Source: UBA6544 sp049601975
GTDB lineage: Bacteria; Pseudomonadota; Alphaproteobacteria; UBA8366
Assembly (NCBI GenBank): GCA_049601975.1
Contig: JBMYRC010000005.1
Coordinates: forward strand, 6,603 to 70,602
Length of the DNA: 64,000 nt
Reading direction: 5' to 3'
Numbering within the stretch: position 1 is the first letter of the stretch; each line of letters starts with the position of its first letter. Both the position numbers and the translations under genes were made by a program. A model generated the notes under the pieces. That model searched no databases, was not told the origin of the DNA, and worked only from the letters and a program-made list of their open reading frames with translations. Shown in pieces: positions 8,299 to 16,436 of this stretch.

Positions 8299-9996
8299 AT
8301 GGCCGACGAAAATGAAAAGGGCCTGGCCCGCGGATTGACCAATTACGGCGATAAAGATTTCTCACTCTATCTTCGCCGTTCCTTCGCCAAGGCCATGGGC
8401 TTCACCAATGAGAGCCTAGAGAAACCGATCGTCGGCATCGCCGACACCACCAGCAGCTACAACAACTGCCACCGCAACGTGCCGGAACAGATTGAAGCGG
8501 TGAAACGCGGTGTGTTAGCGGCCGGTGGTCTGCCGATGGTGTTTCCGACCGTCTCTCTTGCGGAAGCCTTCCTGCATCCAACCAGCATGATGTACCGGAA
8601 CCTCATGTCCATGGACACGGAGGAGATGATCTCTGCCCAGCCAATGGACGCGGTTGTTGTTGTCGGCGGGTGCGACAAAACGGTCCCGGCGCAGCTCATG
8701 GGCGCGCTTTCGGCCAACCGGCCCGCAATTCAATTGATCACGGGCCCGATGATGACCGCCCGTCACGAAGGCGAGCAACTCGGTGCGTGTACCGATTGCC
8801 GACGGTTTTGGGCGATGTATCGCGCCGGCGAGTTGAACGACGAGGAGATTGTCTCTGTAGAATCGCGTCTCTCCACAACCGCCGGCACTTGCCCGGTCAT
8901 GGGCACTGCAAGCACGATGGCCTGTATTGCCGAGACACTCGGCATGGCACTACCCGGCACCGCCGCGATCCCGGCGGTCCACGCCGACCGGCTGCGCGCT
9001 GCCGAGGAGACCGGAAAGCGCGCGGTCGAAATTGCAGTGGCCGGCCTCACACCTGATAAGATCGTCACCGAAAAATCCGTCGAAAATGCGCTTCGTGTGT
9101 TGCTCGCCATCGGTGGTTCCACCAATGGCATCATTCACCTGACCGCCATCGCGGGTCGGGCCAGGATTGATATATCGCTCGACCGTTTGAATGAAATTAG
9201 CGACGAGACCCCAGTGCTCGTAAACCTAAAGCCATCCGGCGACTACTACATGGAAGACTTTTTCTCGGGCGGCGGTCTCGGTGCCGTGCTGCGTAAAATC
9301 AAACACTTGATGCATCTGGATACGCTCTCAGTTACCGGCGAGACATTGGGCGACAGGCTGGAAGAAGATCCGGGCTATATCGACCACGACATCGTGCGCC
9401 CCTTCGACACGCCCCATTATCCCCTTGGCGGATTGGTAGCGCTCTTCGGCAGCTTAGCGCCCAATGGCGCCATATTGAAACGGGCCGCTGCCGACGATAC
9501 ATTGTTCGAGACGGAAGGCCGCGCAGTGGTCTTCTCCTCGCCCGCCGATATGGCGGACCGAATCGACGATCCAGACCTCGAAGTGAATCCGGAAGATTTT
9601 ATTGTCTTGCAGAATGCCGGCCCTAAAAGCGGATATGGCATGCCGGAATGCGGCTATCTGCCGATTCCCGGCAAACTCGCCCGTTCCGGTGTCAAAGACA
9701 TGGTACGCATTTCAGACGCACGGATGAGCGGTACAGCCTACGGCACGATTATCCTGCATGTCTCTCCGGAAGCCGCCGATGGCGGGCCGCTTGGCTTGGT
9801 CCAAAACGGCGACCTTATCCGCCTTTCGGTCAAGGATCGGCGCTTCGATCTCCTTGTGCCAGAAGAGGAATTGGCCAAACGCAAGGCGGCTTGGAGACCG
9901 GTAAACGCGGAGCCGCGCGGATACGCTAAGCTATATCAAGATCACGTCCTGCAGGCGGAAGAAGGCTGCGATTTTGATTTCTTAAGATCGGTTTAA
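8299..9996 (+). CDS. IlvD/Edd family dehydratase (dihydroxy-acid or sugar-acid dehydratase)
   Basis: A 565-residue Fe-S dehydratase removing water from 2,3-dihydroxy acids. Three cluster-type cysteines are visible: C57 (SSYNNCHRN), C125 (VGGCDKTVP) and C198 (AGTCPVMGTAST). The N-terminal KPIVGIADT start and the C-terminal RMSGTAYGT segment complete the family pattern. The proteobacterial biosynthetic IlvD is usually ~610 aa. This shorter form resembles the L-arabonate/xylonate-type branch, so a sugar-acid substrate is at least as likely as valine/isoleucine synthesis. GGGGAAG precedes the ATG. It overlaps the convergent YciI gene by four bases at the stop codons. Confidence 0.88.
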   Translation: MADENEKGLARGLTNYGDKDFSLYLRRSFAKAMGFTNESLEKPIVGIADTTSSYNNCHRNVPEQIEAVKRGVLAAGGLPMVFPTVSLAEAFLHPTSMMYRNLMSMDTEEMISAQPMDAVVVVGGCDKTVPAQLMGALSANRPAIQLITGPMMTARHEGEQLGACTDCRRFWAMYRAGELNDEEIVSVESRLSTTAGTCPVMGTASTMACIAETLGMALPGTAAIPAVHADRLRAAEETGKRAVEIAVAGLTPDKIVTEKSVENALRVLLAIGGSTNGIIHLTAIAGRARIDISLDRLNEISDETPVLVNLKPSGDYYMEDFFSGGGLGAVLRKIKHLMHLDTLSVTGETLGDRLEEDPGYIDHDIVRPFDTPHYPLGGLVALFGSLAPNGAILKRAAADDTLFETEGRAVVFSSPADMADRIDDPDLEVNPEDFIVLQNAGPKSGYGMPECGYLPIPGKLARSGVKDMVRISDARMSGTAYGTIILHVSPEAADGGPLGLVQNGDLIRLSVKDRRFDLLVPEEELAKRKAAWRPVNAEPRGYAKLYQDHVLQAEEGCDFDFLRSV

Positions 9997-10292
9997 GTCG
10001 CAACTCTTTCACCATCCCGAATGGTCTGTTTCCAACGGCAAATGGTAACGCTGTCGAATAAGCCGATCCAAAAATAGGGGTCGGCTTCGGCAAACCGCGT
10101 CGCCACGTCACGATCTTCAGTATCGAGGATAGTTAAACTCCCTACCCCGCCTTTGCCATCATCATCCATCAATGGTCCGGCACCGATCATCAATGCCATT
10201 TGCGTGGCGAGAAATTCACGGTGCGCGAAGCGCGTGTCGTTGCGCAATTTCAGACTATTCGGTTTGTCCTTCGAGAAAATTGCATAGGGCAT
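9993..10292 (-). CDS. YciI-like protein
   Basis: A 99-residue ferredoxin-like alpha+beta barrel protein of the YciI/YCII family, starting MPYAIFSKDKPN behind a strong GGAGGAG (five bases from ATG). The DPYFWIGLFDSVTICRW region near the C terminus is the conserved YciI strand-turn-strand. Family members are dimeric with a His-Asp site but no settled function. Its stop overlaps the stop of the dehydratase by four bases. The adjacent DUF898 gene starts divergently 94 bases away. Confidence 0.8.
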   Translation of the reverse strand: MPYAIFSKDKPNSLKLRNDTRFAHREFLATQMALMIGAGPLMDDDGKGGVGSLTILDTEDRDVATRFAEADPYFWIGLFDSVTICRWKQTIRDGERVAT

Positions 10293-10386
10293 CGTGTCTC
10301 CTCCCGGCATAGTTTTACGAGCACTCATAAGCTACGTTAATGGCTCCACTGACTGCACTCTAACCTATCGGACTGGGAATCCATCA

Positions 10387-11487
10387 ATGGCAACGAACGA
10401 AACAGATACACAAGAGCTGGGTTACATGAAGTTCTTACATGCCGGTCGTGTTGGAGAACTCTTCCCGATCGCCTTGATCAACGCGCTTTTGAATATTCTC
10501 ACCCTGACCCTCTATCGATTTTGGGGTAAAACCCGCGTTCGCTCTTATCTCTGGGGCAGTACCAGCCTTTTGGATGACCGGCTCGAATACACCGGAACCG
10601 GAGGCGAACTCTTCAAGGGATTTCTCTTCGTCCTATTCGCTATATTCCTACCCGTCGGCATCTTGAATACTGTGGTTGAGTTCAATTTTTCGCCCGACGA
10701 TCCCGTTTCCATTGCCTATAACGGGCTACTGTTTGCGGGCATTTGGTTTTTGGTCGGAATCGCTCTCTATCGTGCACGGCGGTATCGGCTCAGCCGGACA
10801 CGGTGGAGGGGGGTCCGCGCTGGGCAGACTGGTTCAGCCGCGGCATATGGCGGCAAATACCTCGGCTTCTTTATCTTAAATATTCTTACCCTCGGTTGGA
10901 CCTATCCGCTGATGCGCATGCGACTAATGCATCAAATGATGAACAATACCTGGTTCGGCGACCGACGTTTCGCGTTCTCCGGTTCGGCCCGCCATCTCTA
11001 CGGTCGATTCGCTGTCAGTTGGATTACATTCGTTGGATTATTCGTACTGCTCAGCATCGTCAGCGGAATCATTGGCGTCATAGGGGCGTATGCCGCACTA
11101 AACAGCATAGACAGCATAGACAGCATTTTTCCATTAGCTGCCACTATTCTTGTAGTCGGATTTCTTGTCCTCCTCCCCATAATTTTTTGTTGGTACAAAG
11201 CAGCAGAAGTTTCGTATTTCGCTAAGTCAACGCGTTTCGAAGGCGCAGCATTCGAATTAGACACGACTTTGGGAAGTCTTTTATGGCTCTTGGTCGGTAA
11301 TCTTTTGATTAGTATTTCTACTCTCGGCTTTGGCGCAGCTTTCACTCAGATGCGGACATTTCGTTACGTTTGCAACCGGCTCCACGCCCACGGCATTATC
11401 GATTTCGATGCCATTATCCAAAGTTCGGACAAGGGCCCCGGTTTCGGCGAAGGCCTGGCGGACGCGTTCGATGTCGGCGCTGTCTGA
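10387..11487 (+). CDS. DUF898 (YjgN-family) inner-membrane protein
   Basis: A 366-residue polytopic membrane protein beginning MATNETDTQELGYMKFLHAGR. It has about six hydrophobic segments and two copies of the YjgN pattern (LTLTLYRFWGKTRVRSYLW near residue 40 and LTLGWTYPLMRMRLMHQ near 170). Family function is unknown. It is followed after three bases by an M48 metalloprotease gene, a pairing also known from other proteobacteria. The protease reads from the next ATG, so the two are almost certainly an operon and may act together at the membrane. Confidence 0.85.
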   Translation: MATNETDTQELGYMKFLHAGRVGELFPIALINALLNILTLTLYRFWGKTRVRSYLWGSTSLLDDRLEYTGTGGELFKGFLFVLFAIFLPVGILNTVVEFNFSPDDPVSIAYNGLLFAGIWFLVGIALYRARRYRLSRTRWRGVRAGQTGSAAAYGGKYLGFFILNILTLGWTYPLMRMRLMHQMMNNTWFGDRRFAFSGSARHLYGRFAVSWITFVGLFVLLSIVSGIIGVIGAYAALNSIDSIDSIFPLAATILVVGFLVLLPIIFCWYKAAEVSYFAKSTRFEGAAFELDTTLGSLLWLLVGNLLISISTLGFGAAFTQMRTFRYVCNRLHAHGIIDFDAIIQSSDKGPGFGEGLADAFDVGAV

Positions 11488-11490
11488 GCG

Positions 11491-12579
11491 ATGAGCGACG
11501 GCGTTTTCTACGACGGTAAATCAGCCAAACGAAATTCGGTACAGATCAGCATCGTCGGCACCGATTTGGAAGTACGCGACGAAGAAACAAATGTTTTGGC
11601 GCGATGGCCTTTCGTCGACCTGCAGGCGACCATCGAAAGCAGCAAGACAGGGGCTTTGCGTATCATTAACACCACCAGTGAAGACCCCGTCCTCATTGCC
11701 ACAAACGCCAAGTTGGTCAGCCGCATACGAGCATTTCTGCCGACGAAACCCCGACAGCATTACCCGCATGGTTTCTCATCTCGACACGTCGCAGCCGTCT
11801 TCGTGGTTACGTTGCTCGTCGGTGCATTAATTTATTTTACACTCCCTAAACTGGTAGAACCCATCGCCACACTGGTCCCGCTCGAGTGGGAACGGTCTTT
11901 GGGTAAACGCGTCCTCGCCTCTATCCCCGGCGCCGAACTATCGTGCCACGGTCACGCCGGTGTGGAGGCACTCTCAAATCTAACCGCGCGCTTAAGCGCT
12001 GTGATGGAGCTTCCCTATCCCGTAAAGGTTTCGGTGGCCGAACTGGAATTCGAGAACGCGTTCGCCGCTCCTGGCGGTTACATCGTTATCGGCAATAGCC
12101 TTCTCATCGAAATGCAAAGTCCAAACGAATTGGCCGGTGTTCTGGCTCATGAAATGGCACATATCGCCGAGCGCCATCCAATGTCCCGCGCCGTTCGCAC
12201 TATGGGGATGTCACTCATCTTCGAAATGTTGATCGGTGGCGATTCAGGGTTAACCGATACATTGGCACAAGGAGCCGGAATTCTGCTGATGTTTTCGCAT
12301 TCCCGGGACGACGAACGCATTGCCGATCACATTTCCTTGGACGCTCTCAAACAAGCGCGAATCCAAACGGACGGCCTCGCTGCGTTCTTTACCCGATTAG
12401 AGAAAAAGTATGCTCATCTGGAAAATGGCTCACTCGGTGCCTTCATGGCCTGGTTACGCACCCATCCAAGTTTCGCCGAGCGCAGACAATCGGCAGCCAT
12501 CACGCCATCCGCTACCGAATTACGAGCAGCCATGTCCGACCCAGAGTGGACCGCGCTTAAATCTATCTGCGACTCATAA
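11491..12579 (+). CDS. M48-family membrane metallopeptidase
   Basis: A 362-residue protein with a cytoplasmic-type beta-rich N-terminal part (~residues 1-90), one transmembrane helix near residues 100-118, and an M48 zinc protease domain with HEMAH (H220, E221, H224) plus the downstream DDERIADH segment giving the third zinc-ligand Glu. It resembles HtpX/BepA-type proteases involved in membrane or envelope protein quality control. It directly follows the DUF898 gene, whose TGA lies only three bases before its ATG. The substrate is unknown. Confidence 0.88.
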   Translation: MSDGVFYDGKSAKRNSVQISIVGTDLEVRDEETNVLARWPFVDLQATIESSKTGALRIINTTSEDPVLIATNAKLVSRIRAFLPTKPRQHYPHGFSSRHVAAVFVVTLLVGALIYFTLPKLVEPIATLVPLEWERSLGKRVLASIPGAELSCHGHAGVEALSNLTARLSAVMELPYPVKVSVAELEFENAFAAPGGYIVIGNSLLIEMQSPNELAGVLAHEMAHIAERHPMSRAVRTMGMSLIFEMLIGGDSGLTDTLAQGAGILLMFSHSRDDERIADHISLDALKQARIQTDGLAAFFTRLEKKYAHLENGSLGAFMAWLRTHPSFAERRQSAAITPSATELRAAMSDPEWTALKSICDS

Positions 12580-12635
12580 AGCAGACAGTCGTACTTTGAT
12601 CGTTCTAATAGATTTCTCTCCACGTCTCGTAAGGG

Positions 12636-13814
12636 TCATGACGCCAAAGTGATCTTTCGCGCTGCGAAATCGTCGATCTGTTCGCTGGTGTAACCAAGGT
12701 CACTCAAAACTTCACGACTATGTTCACCAACACCCGGAGATGTCGCTTTGTCGCCGCGCGCATCGAACGGCTTCAGACCAGGTACATTCGGCACCGGGAC
12801 CCGGCCAACACCTGCATGATCGAGCCAGGATACCAATCCGGTTTCTTGCACCTGGGGATGGTCCAGGAATTCAACATAATTATTCACCCGCTCGTGTAGG
12901 ATCCGCGCTTCGGTTAGTTTTTCAGAGAGCGCCTTGCAGCCTTGAAGCTTAAAGGCATCGCGAATCAACGGCATGATTTCCGCTTCGTGTTCGACCCGTT
13001 GCGCATTCGTCGCGTATTGCGAATCCGCACCGATCAGCGGTAGGCCCAGCAATTCACACAGCTTGGGAAACTCGTCGTCTTTATACATCAGGATGGTGAT
13101 ATAGCCGTCTTTCGCTTCAAACACGCCCGCCGGCACCCTTCCAACGACATAGGCACCCTGTTCCAGGTTGACCATCATCATGCGTATCGCACCCAAACAA
13201 GCCGCACCCTGCATCAAGTTGGTCTCTATCAGGCAACCCTTCTCCTCATCGCGGCGCGCATACAGCGCCGTCGTCAGGGCTTGAAATCCATAAAGCGCGG
13301 TCGCCATATCGCAAATAACGACGCCGATGCGATGAGGAATACCGTCCTCCCCCTGGTTGACCGACATCAAGCCACAAAAGGCCTGCAATACCGGATCCAT
13401 CGCCGGACGTTCGCGCAGTGGCCCGCCGTTCCCGAAACCGGAGATCGAAAGATAAATCGCCTTCGGACTTATCTTTGATACCTCTTCATAAGAGAAACCG
13501 AGGCGATTGGTCACACCTGGTCGGAAATTCTCGATGAACACATCCGCGTCTTCCAGGAGCTTACGGACCGCGTCTTTCCCCTCCTCGCTCTTTAAGTTTA
13601 GGGCTACGCTCCGCTTACCTAAATTCGTGACAACGGAAAAAGCCGAGTGGTTATCGTAGTCGCGGCTGATGAATCGCCCCCACTCTCCCTCAAGAGGCTC
13701 GACCTTAACGACGTCCGCGCCGTATTGCGCCATTAACATTCCGGCATAGGGCCCGGAGACCCCTTGGCTGATATCCACGACCTTCAGACCGGCGAAGGGT
13801 GCATTGTATCCCAT
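12636..13814 (-). CDS. CaiB/BaiF (class III) CoA-transferase
   Basis: A 392-residue formyl-CoA transferase/alpha-methylacyl-CoA racemase family enzyme that moves CoA between carboxylates. Family signs are LKVVDISQGVSGPYAGMLMAQYGADVVKVEPLEG at the N terminus, with an Asp-rich DMATALYGFQALTTAL segment containing the catalytic-type Asp near residue 165, and ENFRPG near residue 94. It is divergent from two acyl-CoA dehydrogenase genes across a 117-base gap. This suggests a shared route: activation of a carboxylic acid to its CoA ester followed by dehydrogenation. Substrate not deducible. Confidence 0.9.
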   Translation of the reverse strand: MGYNAPFAGLKVVDISQGVSGPYAGMLMAQYGADVVKVEPLEGEWGRFISRDYDNHSAFSVVTNLGKRSVALNLKSEEGKDAVRKLLEDADVFIENFRPGVTNRLGFSYEEVSKISPKAIYLSISGFGNGGPLRERPAMDPVLQAFCGLMSVNQGEDGIPHRIGVVICDMATALYGFQALTTALYARRDEEKGCLIETNLMQGAACLGAIRMMMVNLEQGAYVVGRVPAGVFEAKDGYITILMYKDDEFPKLCELLGLPLIGADSQYATNAQRVEHEAEIMPLIRDAFKLQGCKALSEKLTEARILHERVNNYVEFLDHPQVQETGLVSWLDHAGVGRVPVPNVPGLKPFDARGDKATSPGVGEHSREVLSDLGYTSEQIDDFAARKITLAS

Positions 13815-13931
13815 GATTTCACCCCGTTCACGGTGGCTTCGGGCTTTTCCCGCCGCATCAATATGCTATATGCCTCTACCAGACTTGAAGGCAATCAAGA
13901 GCCCCCATTTCGCCGAGCCAAAGGTACCCCG

Positions 13932-15128
13932 ATGGATCTGCAATTTTCCGCCGAACATACCGCGTTCCAGAGCGAGGTTCGTACCTTCATTGAAGGAAAC
14001 TTGCCGCTCGATATCCAAGAAAAAGGCCGCCGAGGTCTCAAGATAGAGAAGGAAGATGTTCGGCGATGGCATAAGATTCTATTCGAAAAGGGCTGGGCCG
14101 CGCCGAATTGGCCAAAAGAGCATGGCGGCTGCGAATGGGATGCCGTTCGGCGCTACATATTCGGAGAGGAATTGGCACGTTGCCATGCCCCCGCGTTGAG
14201 CCCCTTTGGCCTCACAATGGTCGGTCCCGTCATCTATACCTTCGGGACAGACGCACAGAAAAAACGCTATTTGCCGAAAATCCTCTCGGGCGAGGAATTC
14301 TGGTGCCAAGGCTACTCCGAGCCCGGTGCCGGTTCGGACCTGGCTTCCCTGCAGACCAAGGCGGTACCGAACGGCGATCATTACATCGTCAATGGTCAAA
14401 AGACCTGGACCACTTATGCCCAATGGGCCGATCAGATATTCTGTCTCGTGCGGACATCGAGCGAAGGAAAACGCCAAGAAGGCATCTCCTTCTTACTAAT
14501 CGACATGAATACTCCAGGTATCGAGGTCCAGCCGATTGTTACCATTGACGGTGGCCGGGAGATCAACAGCACTTTTCTCTCCGACGTCCGCGTACCATTG
14601 GAGAACCGGGTTGGCGAAGAGAACAAGGGTTGGACCTATGCCAAATTCTTACTCGGGAACGAGCGATCGAGCATCGCGCGGGTCGGATATTCCAAGGCCC
14701 GGTTACGGCGGCTAAAGCAAATTGCGGCCGAAGAACAATCTGGTGGGCGCCCGATGATCCAGGACGCCGATTTCCGACGCGCCATCGCCGATGTTGAGAT
14801 AAAGCTCAAAACCCTCGAGTATACCGAGCTCCGATATCTCATGGCGGAGACCCAGGGTGATGGCCCGGGAGCAGAGGTCAGCTTGCTGAAAATTCGAGGT
14901 ACTGAAATACAGCAGGACCTCACGGAACTCTCGATGCAGGCCATGGGCATGTACGCCCATCCCTATGTCCCCGAATCCATGGAATATGGTTGGAACGAAG
15001 ACCCCATCGGCCCGGAGATCGCGCCAAGTCTATCGCCCGCCTATTTCAATGTCCGCAAGACATCGATTTACGGCGGGACCAATGAGATACAAAAGAACAT
15101 AATGGCCAAAATGGTTTTGGGTCTTTGA
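13932..15128 (+). CDS. Acyl-CoA dehydrogenase (large-subunit-like)
   Basis: A 398-residue FAD acyl-CoA dehydrogenase starting MDLQFSAEHTAFQSEVR, with AAAGG-like ribosome site upstream. It shows the FAD/substrate motifs CQGYSEPGAGSDLASL (~residue 125), VNGQKTWTTYA, and the C-terminal SIYGGTNEIQKNIMAK segment. An Arg-rich SSIARVGYSKARLRRLK helix and low similarity to fatty acyl enzymes liken it to the PimC-type large subunit of a two-subunit dehydrogenase. The next gene, 44 bases on, encodes the small-subunit-like partner, so the pair may form a heteromer acting on a dicarboxyl or aryl-alkyl CoA ester. Confidence 0.9.
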   Translation: MDLQFSAEHTAFQSEVRTFIEGNLPLDIQEKGRRGLKIEKEDVRRWHKILFEKGWAAPNWPKEHGGCEWDAVRRYIFGEELARCHAPALSPFGLTMVGPVIYTFGTDAQKKRYLPKILSGEEFWCQGYSEPGAGSDLASLQTKAVPNGDHYIVNGQKTWTTYAQWADQIFCLVRTSSEGKRQEGISFLLIDMNTPGIEVQPIVTIDGGREINSTFLSDVRVPLENRVGEENKGWTYAKFLLGNERSSIARVGYSKARLRRLKQIAAEEQSGGRPMIQDADFRRAIADVEIKLKTLEYTELRYLMAETQGDGPGAEVSLLKIRGTEIQQDLTELSMQAMGMYAHPYVPESMEYGWNEDPIGPEIAPSLSPAYFNVRKTSIYGGTNEIQKNIMAKMVLGL

Positions 15129-15172
15129 GCCGGAGCCGAACGAACGTAACTGCCTGACACAGGGTTAGAAAA

Positions 15173-16306
15173 ATGGACTTTTCGCTTACCGAAGAACAAC
15201 AGCTACTCAAGGACAGCGTCGATCGATTTGTCCGTGAAAACTACGAATTCGAATCGCGGCGTAAAATTGCCAACTCGAATGACGGGTACAGCGAAGACAA
15301 CTGGAAACAGATGGCCGAACTCGGCTGGCTTGCAGTTGCGTTACCGGAGGAATTTGGCGGTATTGGCGGCGGCAGCACGGAGACCATGGTCATCATGGAA
15401 GGCTTCGGGCGCGGCCTCGTGCTGGAACCCTTCTTCGCGACGGTTGTACTCGGCGCGAACCTGATCATCCAGGGCGGTAGCGATGCACAAAAAGAAGAGC
15501 TGCTACCGAAACTCGCCGAAGGTGACTTGAGGCTGGCTTTCGCCTATGCCGAACGCCAAGCGCGGTTCGATCTGCACGATGTGGAAACCAAAGCCGAGAA
15601 ATCCGGCGACGGCTACACCATCACCGGTGCCAAGGGCGTCGTATTCGGGGCGGCGGCGGCCGACAAGATCATTGTCGCGGCCAGAACGTCCGGCGATAGC
15701 CGAGATACCAATGGCATCACTCTTTTCCTCCTGGATTCCGGCGCGGCAGGCGTCTCTCGGCGCGATTACACCACGAACGATGCCCTACGGGCGTCCGAGA
15801 TCGAGTTCGCCGGAGTCCAAGTCGGCGCCGACGCTGTCATCGGCAAAGTTGATGACGGTCATGCGATTATCGAACGGGTGGCGGAGTTCGCCATCGCAGC
15901 ACTTTGCGCCGAGGCAGTCGGCTGCATGGATGTCCTCAAGGAAGAGACCAATGAGTATATCAAGACCCGCGAGCAATTCGGCCAGCCAATCGGCAAGTTC
16001 CAAGTGCTGCAGCACCGGATGGTCGACATTCTGATCAATTGCGAGGAAGCCCGCTCCATGGCCTATGTCGCCACCGCCATGATGGACAGTGATGACGTAG
16101 AAGAGCGCGCAAGGTCAATTGCCGCCGCGAAGGCGCAAATCGGCAAAAGCGCTCGGTTTGTCGGCCAGAACTCGATCCAGATGCATGGCGGTATGGGTAT
16201 GACTGACGAGTTGAAGGTTGGTCACTATTTCAAACGCCTGACAATGATCGACCTGACCTTCGGCGACAAGGATCACCACACGAAACGCTTTGCCACGATG
16301 ACCTAG
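15173..16306 (+). CDS. Acyl-CoA dehydrogenase (small-subunit-like)
   Basis: A 377-residue acyl-CoA dehydrogenase homologue beginning MDFSLTEEQQLLKDSVDRF. It keeps the three-domain layout, an LPEEFGG turn near residue 60 and the C-terminal MHGGMGMTDELKVGHYFKRL. The FAD loop motif is weaker than in its upstream neighbour (FAYAERQARFDLHDVETKAE), as in PimD-like small subunits. AGGG lies seven bases before ATG. Tandem arrangement with the preceding dehydrogenase implies one transcript and probably one enzyme complex. Confidence 0.88.
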   Translation: MDFSLTEEQQLLKDSVDRFVRENYEFESRRKIANSNDGYSEDNWKQMAELGWLAVALPEEFGGIGGGSTETMVIMEGFGRGLVLEPFFATVVLGANLIIQGGSDAQKEELLPKLAEGDLRLAFAYAERQARFDLHDVETKAEKSGDGYTITGAKGVVFGAAAADKIIVAARTSGDSRDTNGITLFLLDSGAAGVSRRDYTTNDALRASEIEFAGVQVGADAVIGKVDDGHAIIERVAEFAIAALCAEAVGCMDVLKEETNEYIKTREQFGQPIGKFQVLQHRMVDILINCEEARSMAYVATAMMDSDDVEERARSIAAAKAQIGKSARFVGQNSIQMHGGMGMTDELKVGHYFKRLTMIDLTFGDKDHHTKRFATMT

Positions 16307-16436
16307 GCGTCGGCTGCGATTAGCGGTCGGTCATCACGGGAAATTGGGCACCAGCCGAGATAACCAATTACCCTCGACCGTATTCGGGTCCTTCGGCGTT
16401 CTCAGAGACACCCATGTGTCTGCGGTAAAGAGACAA

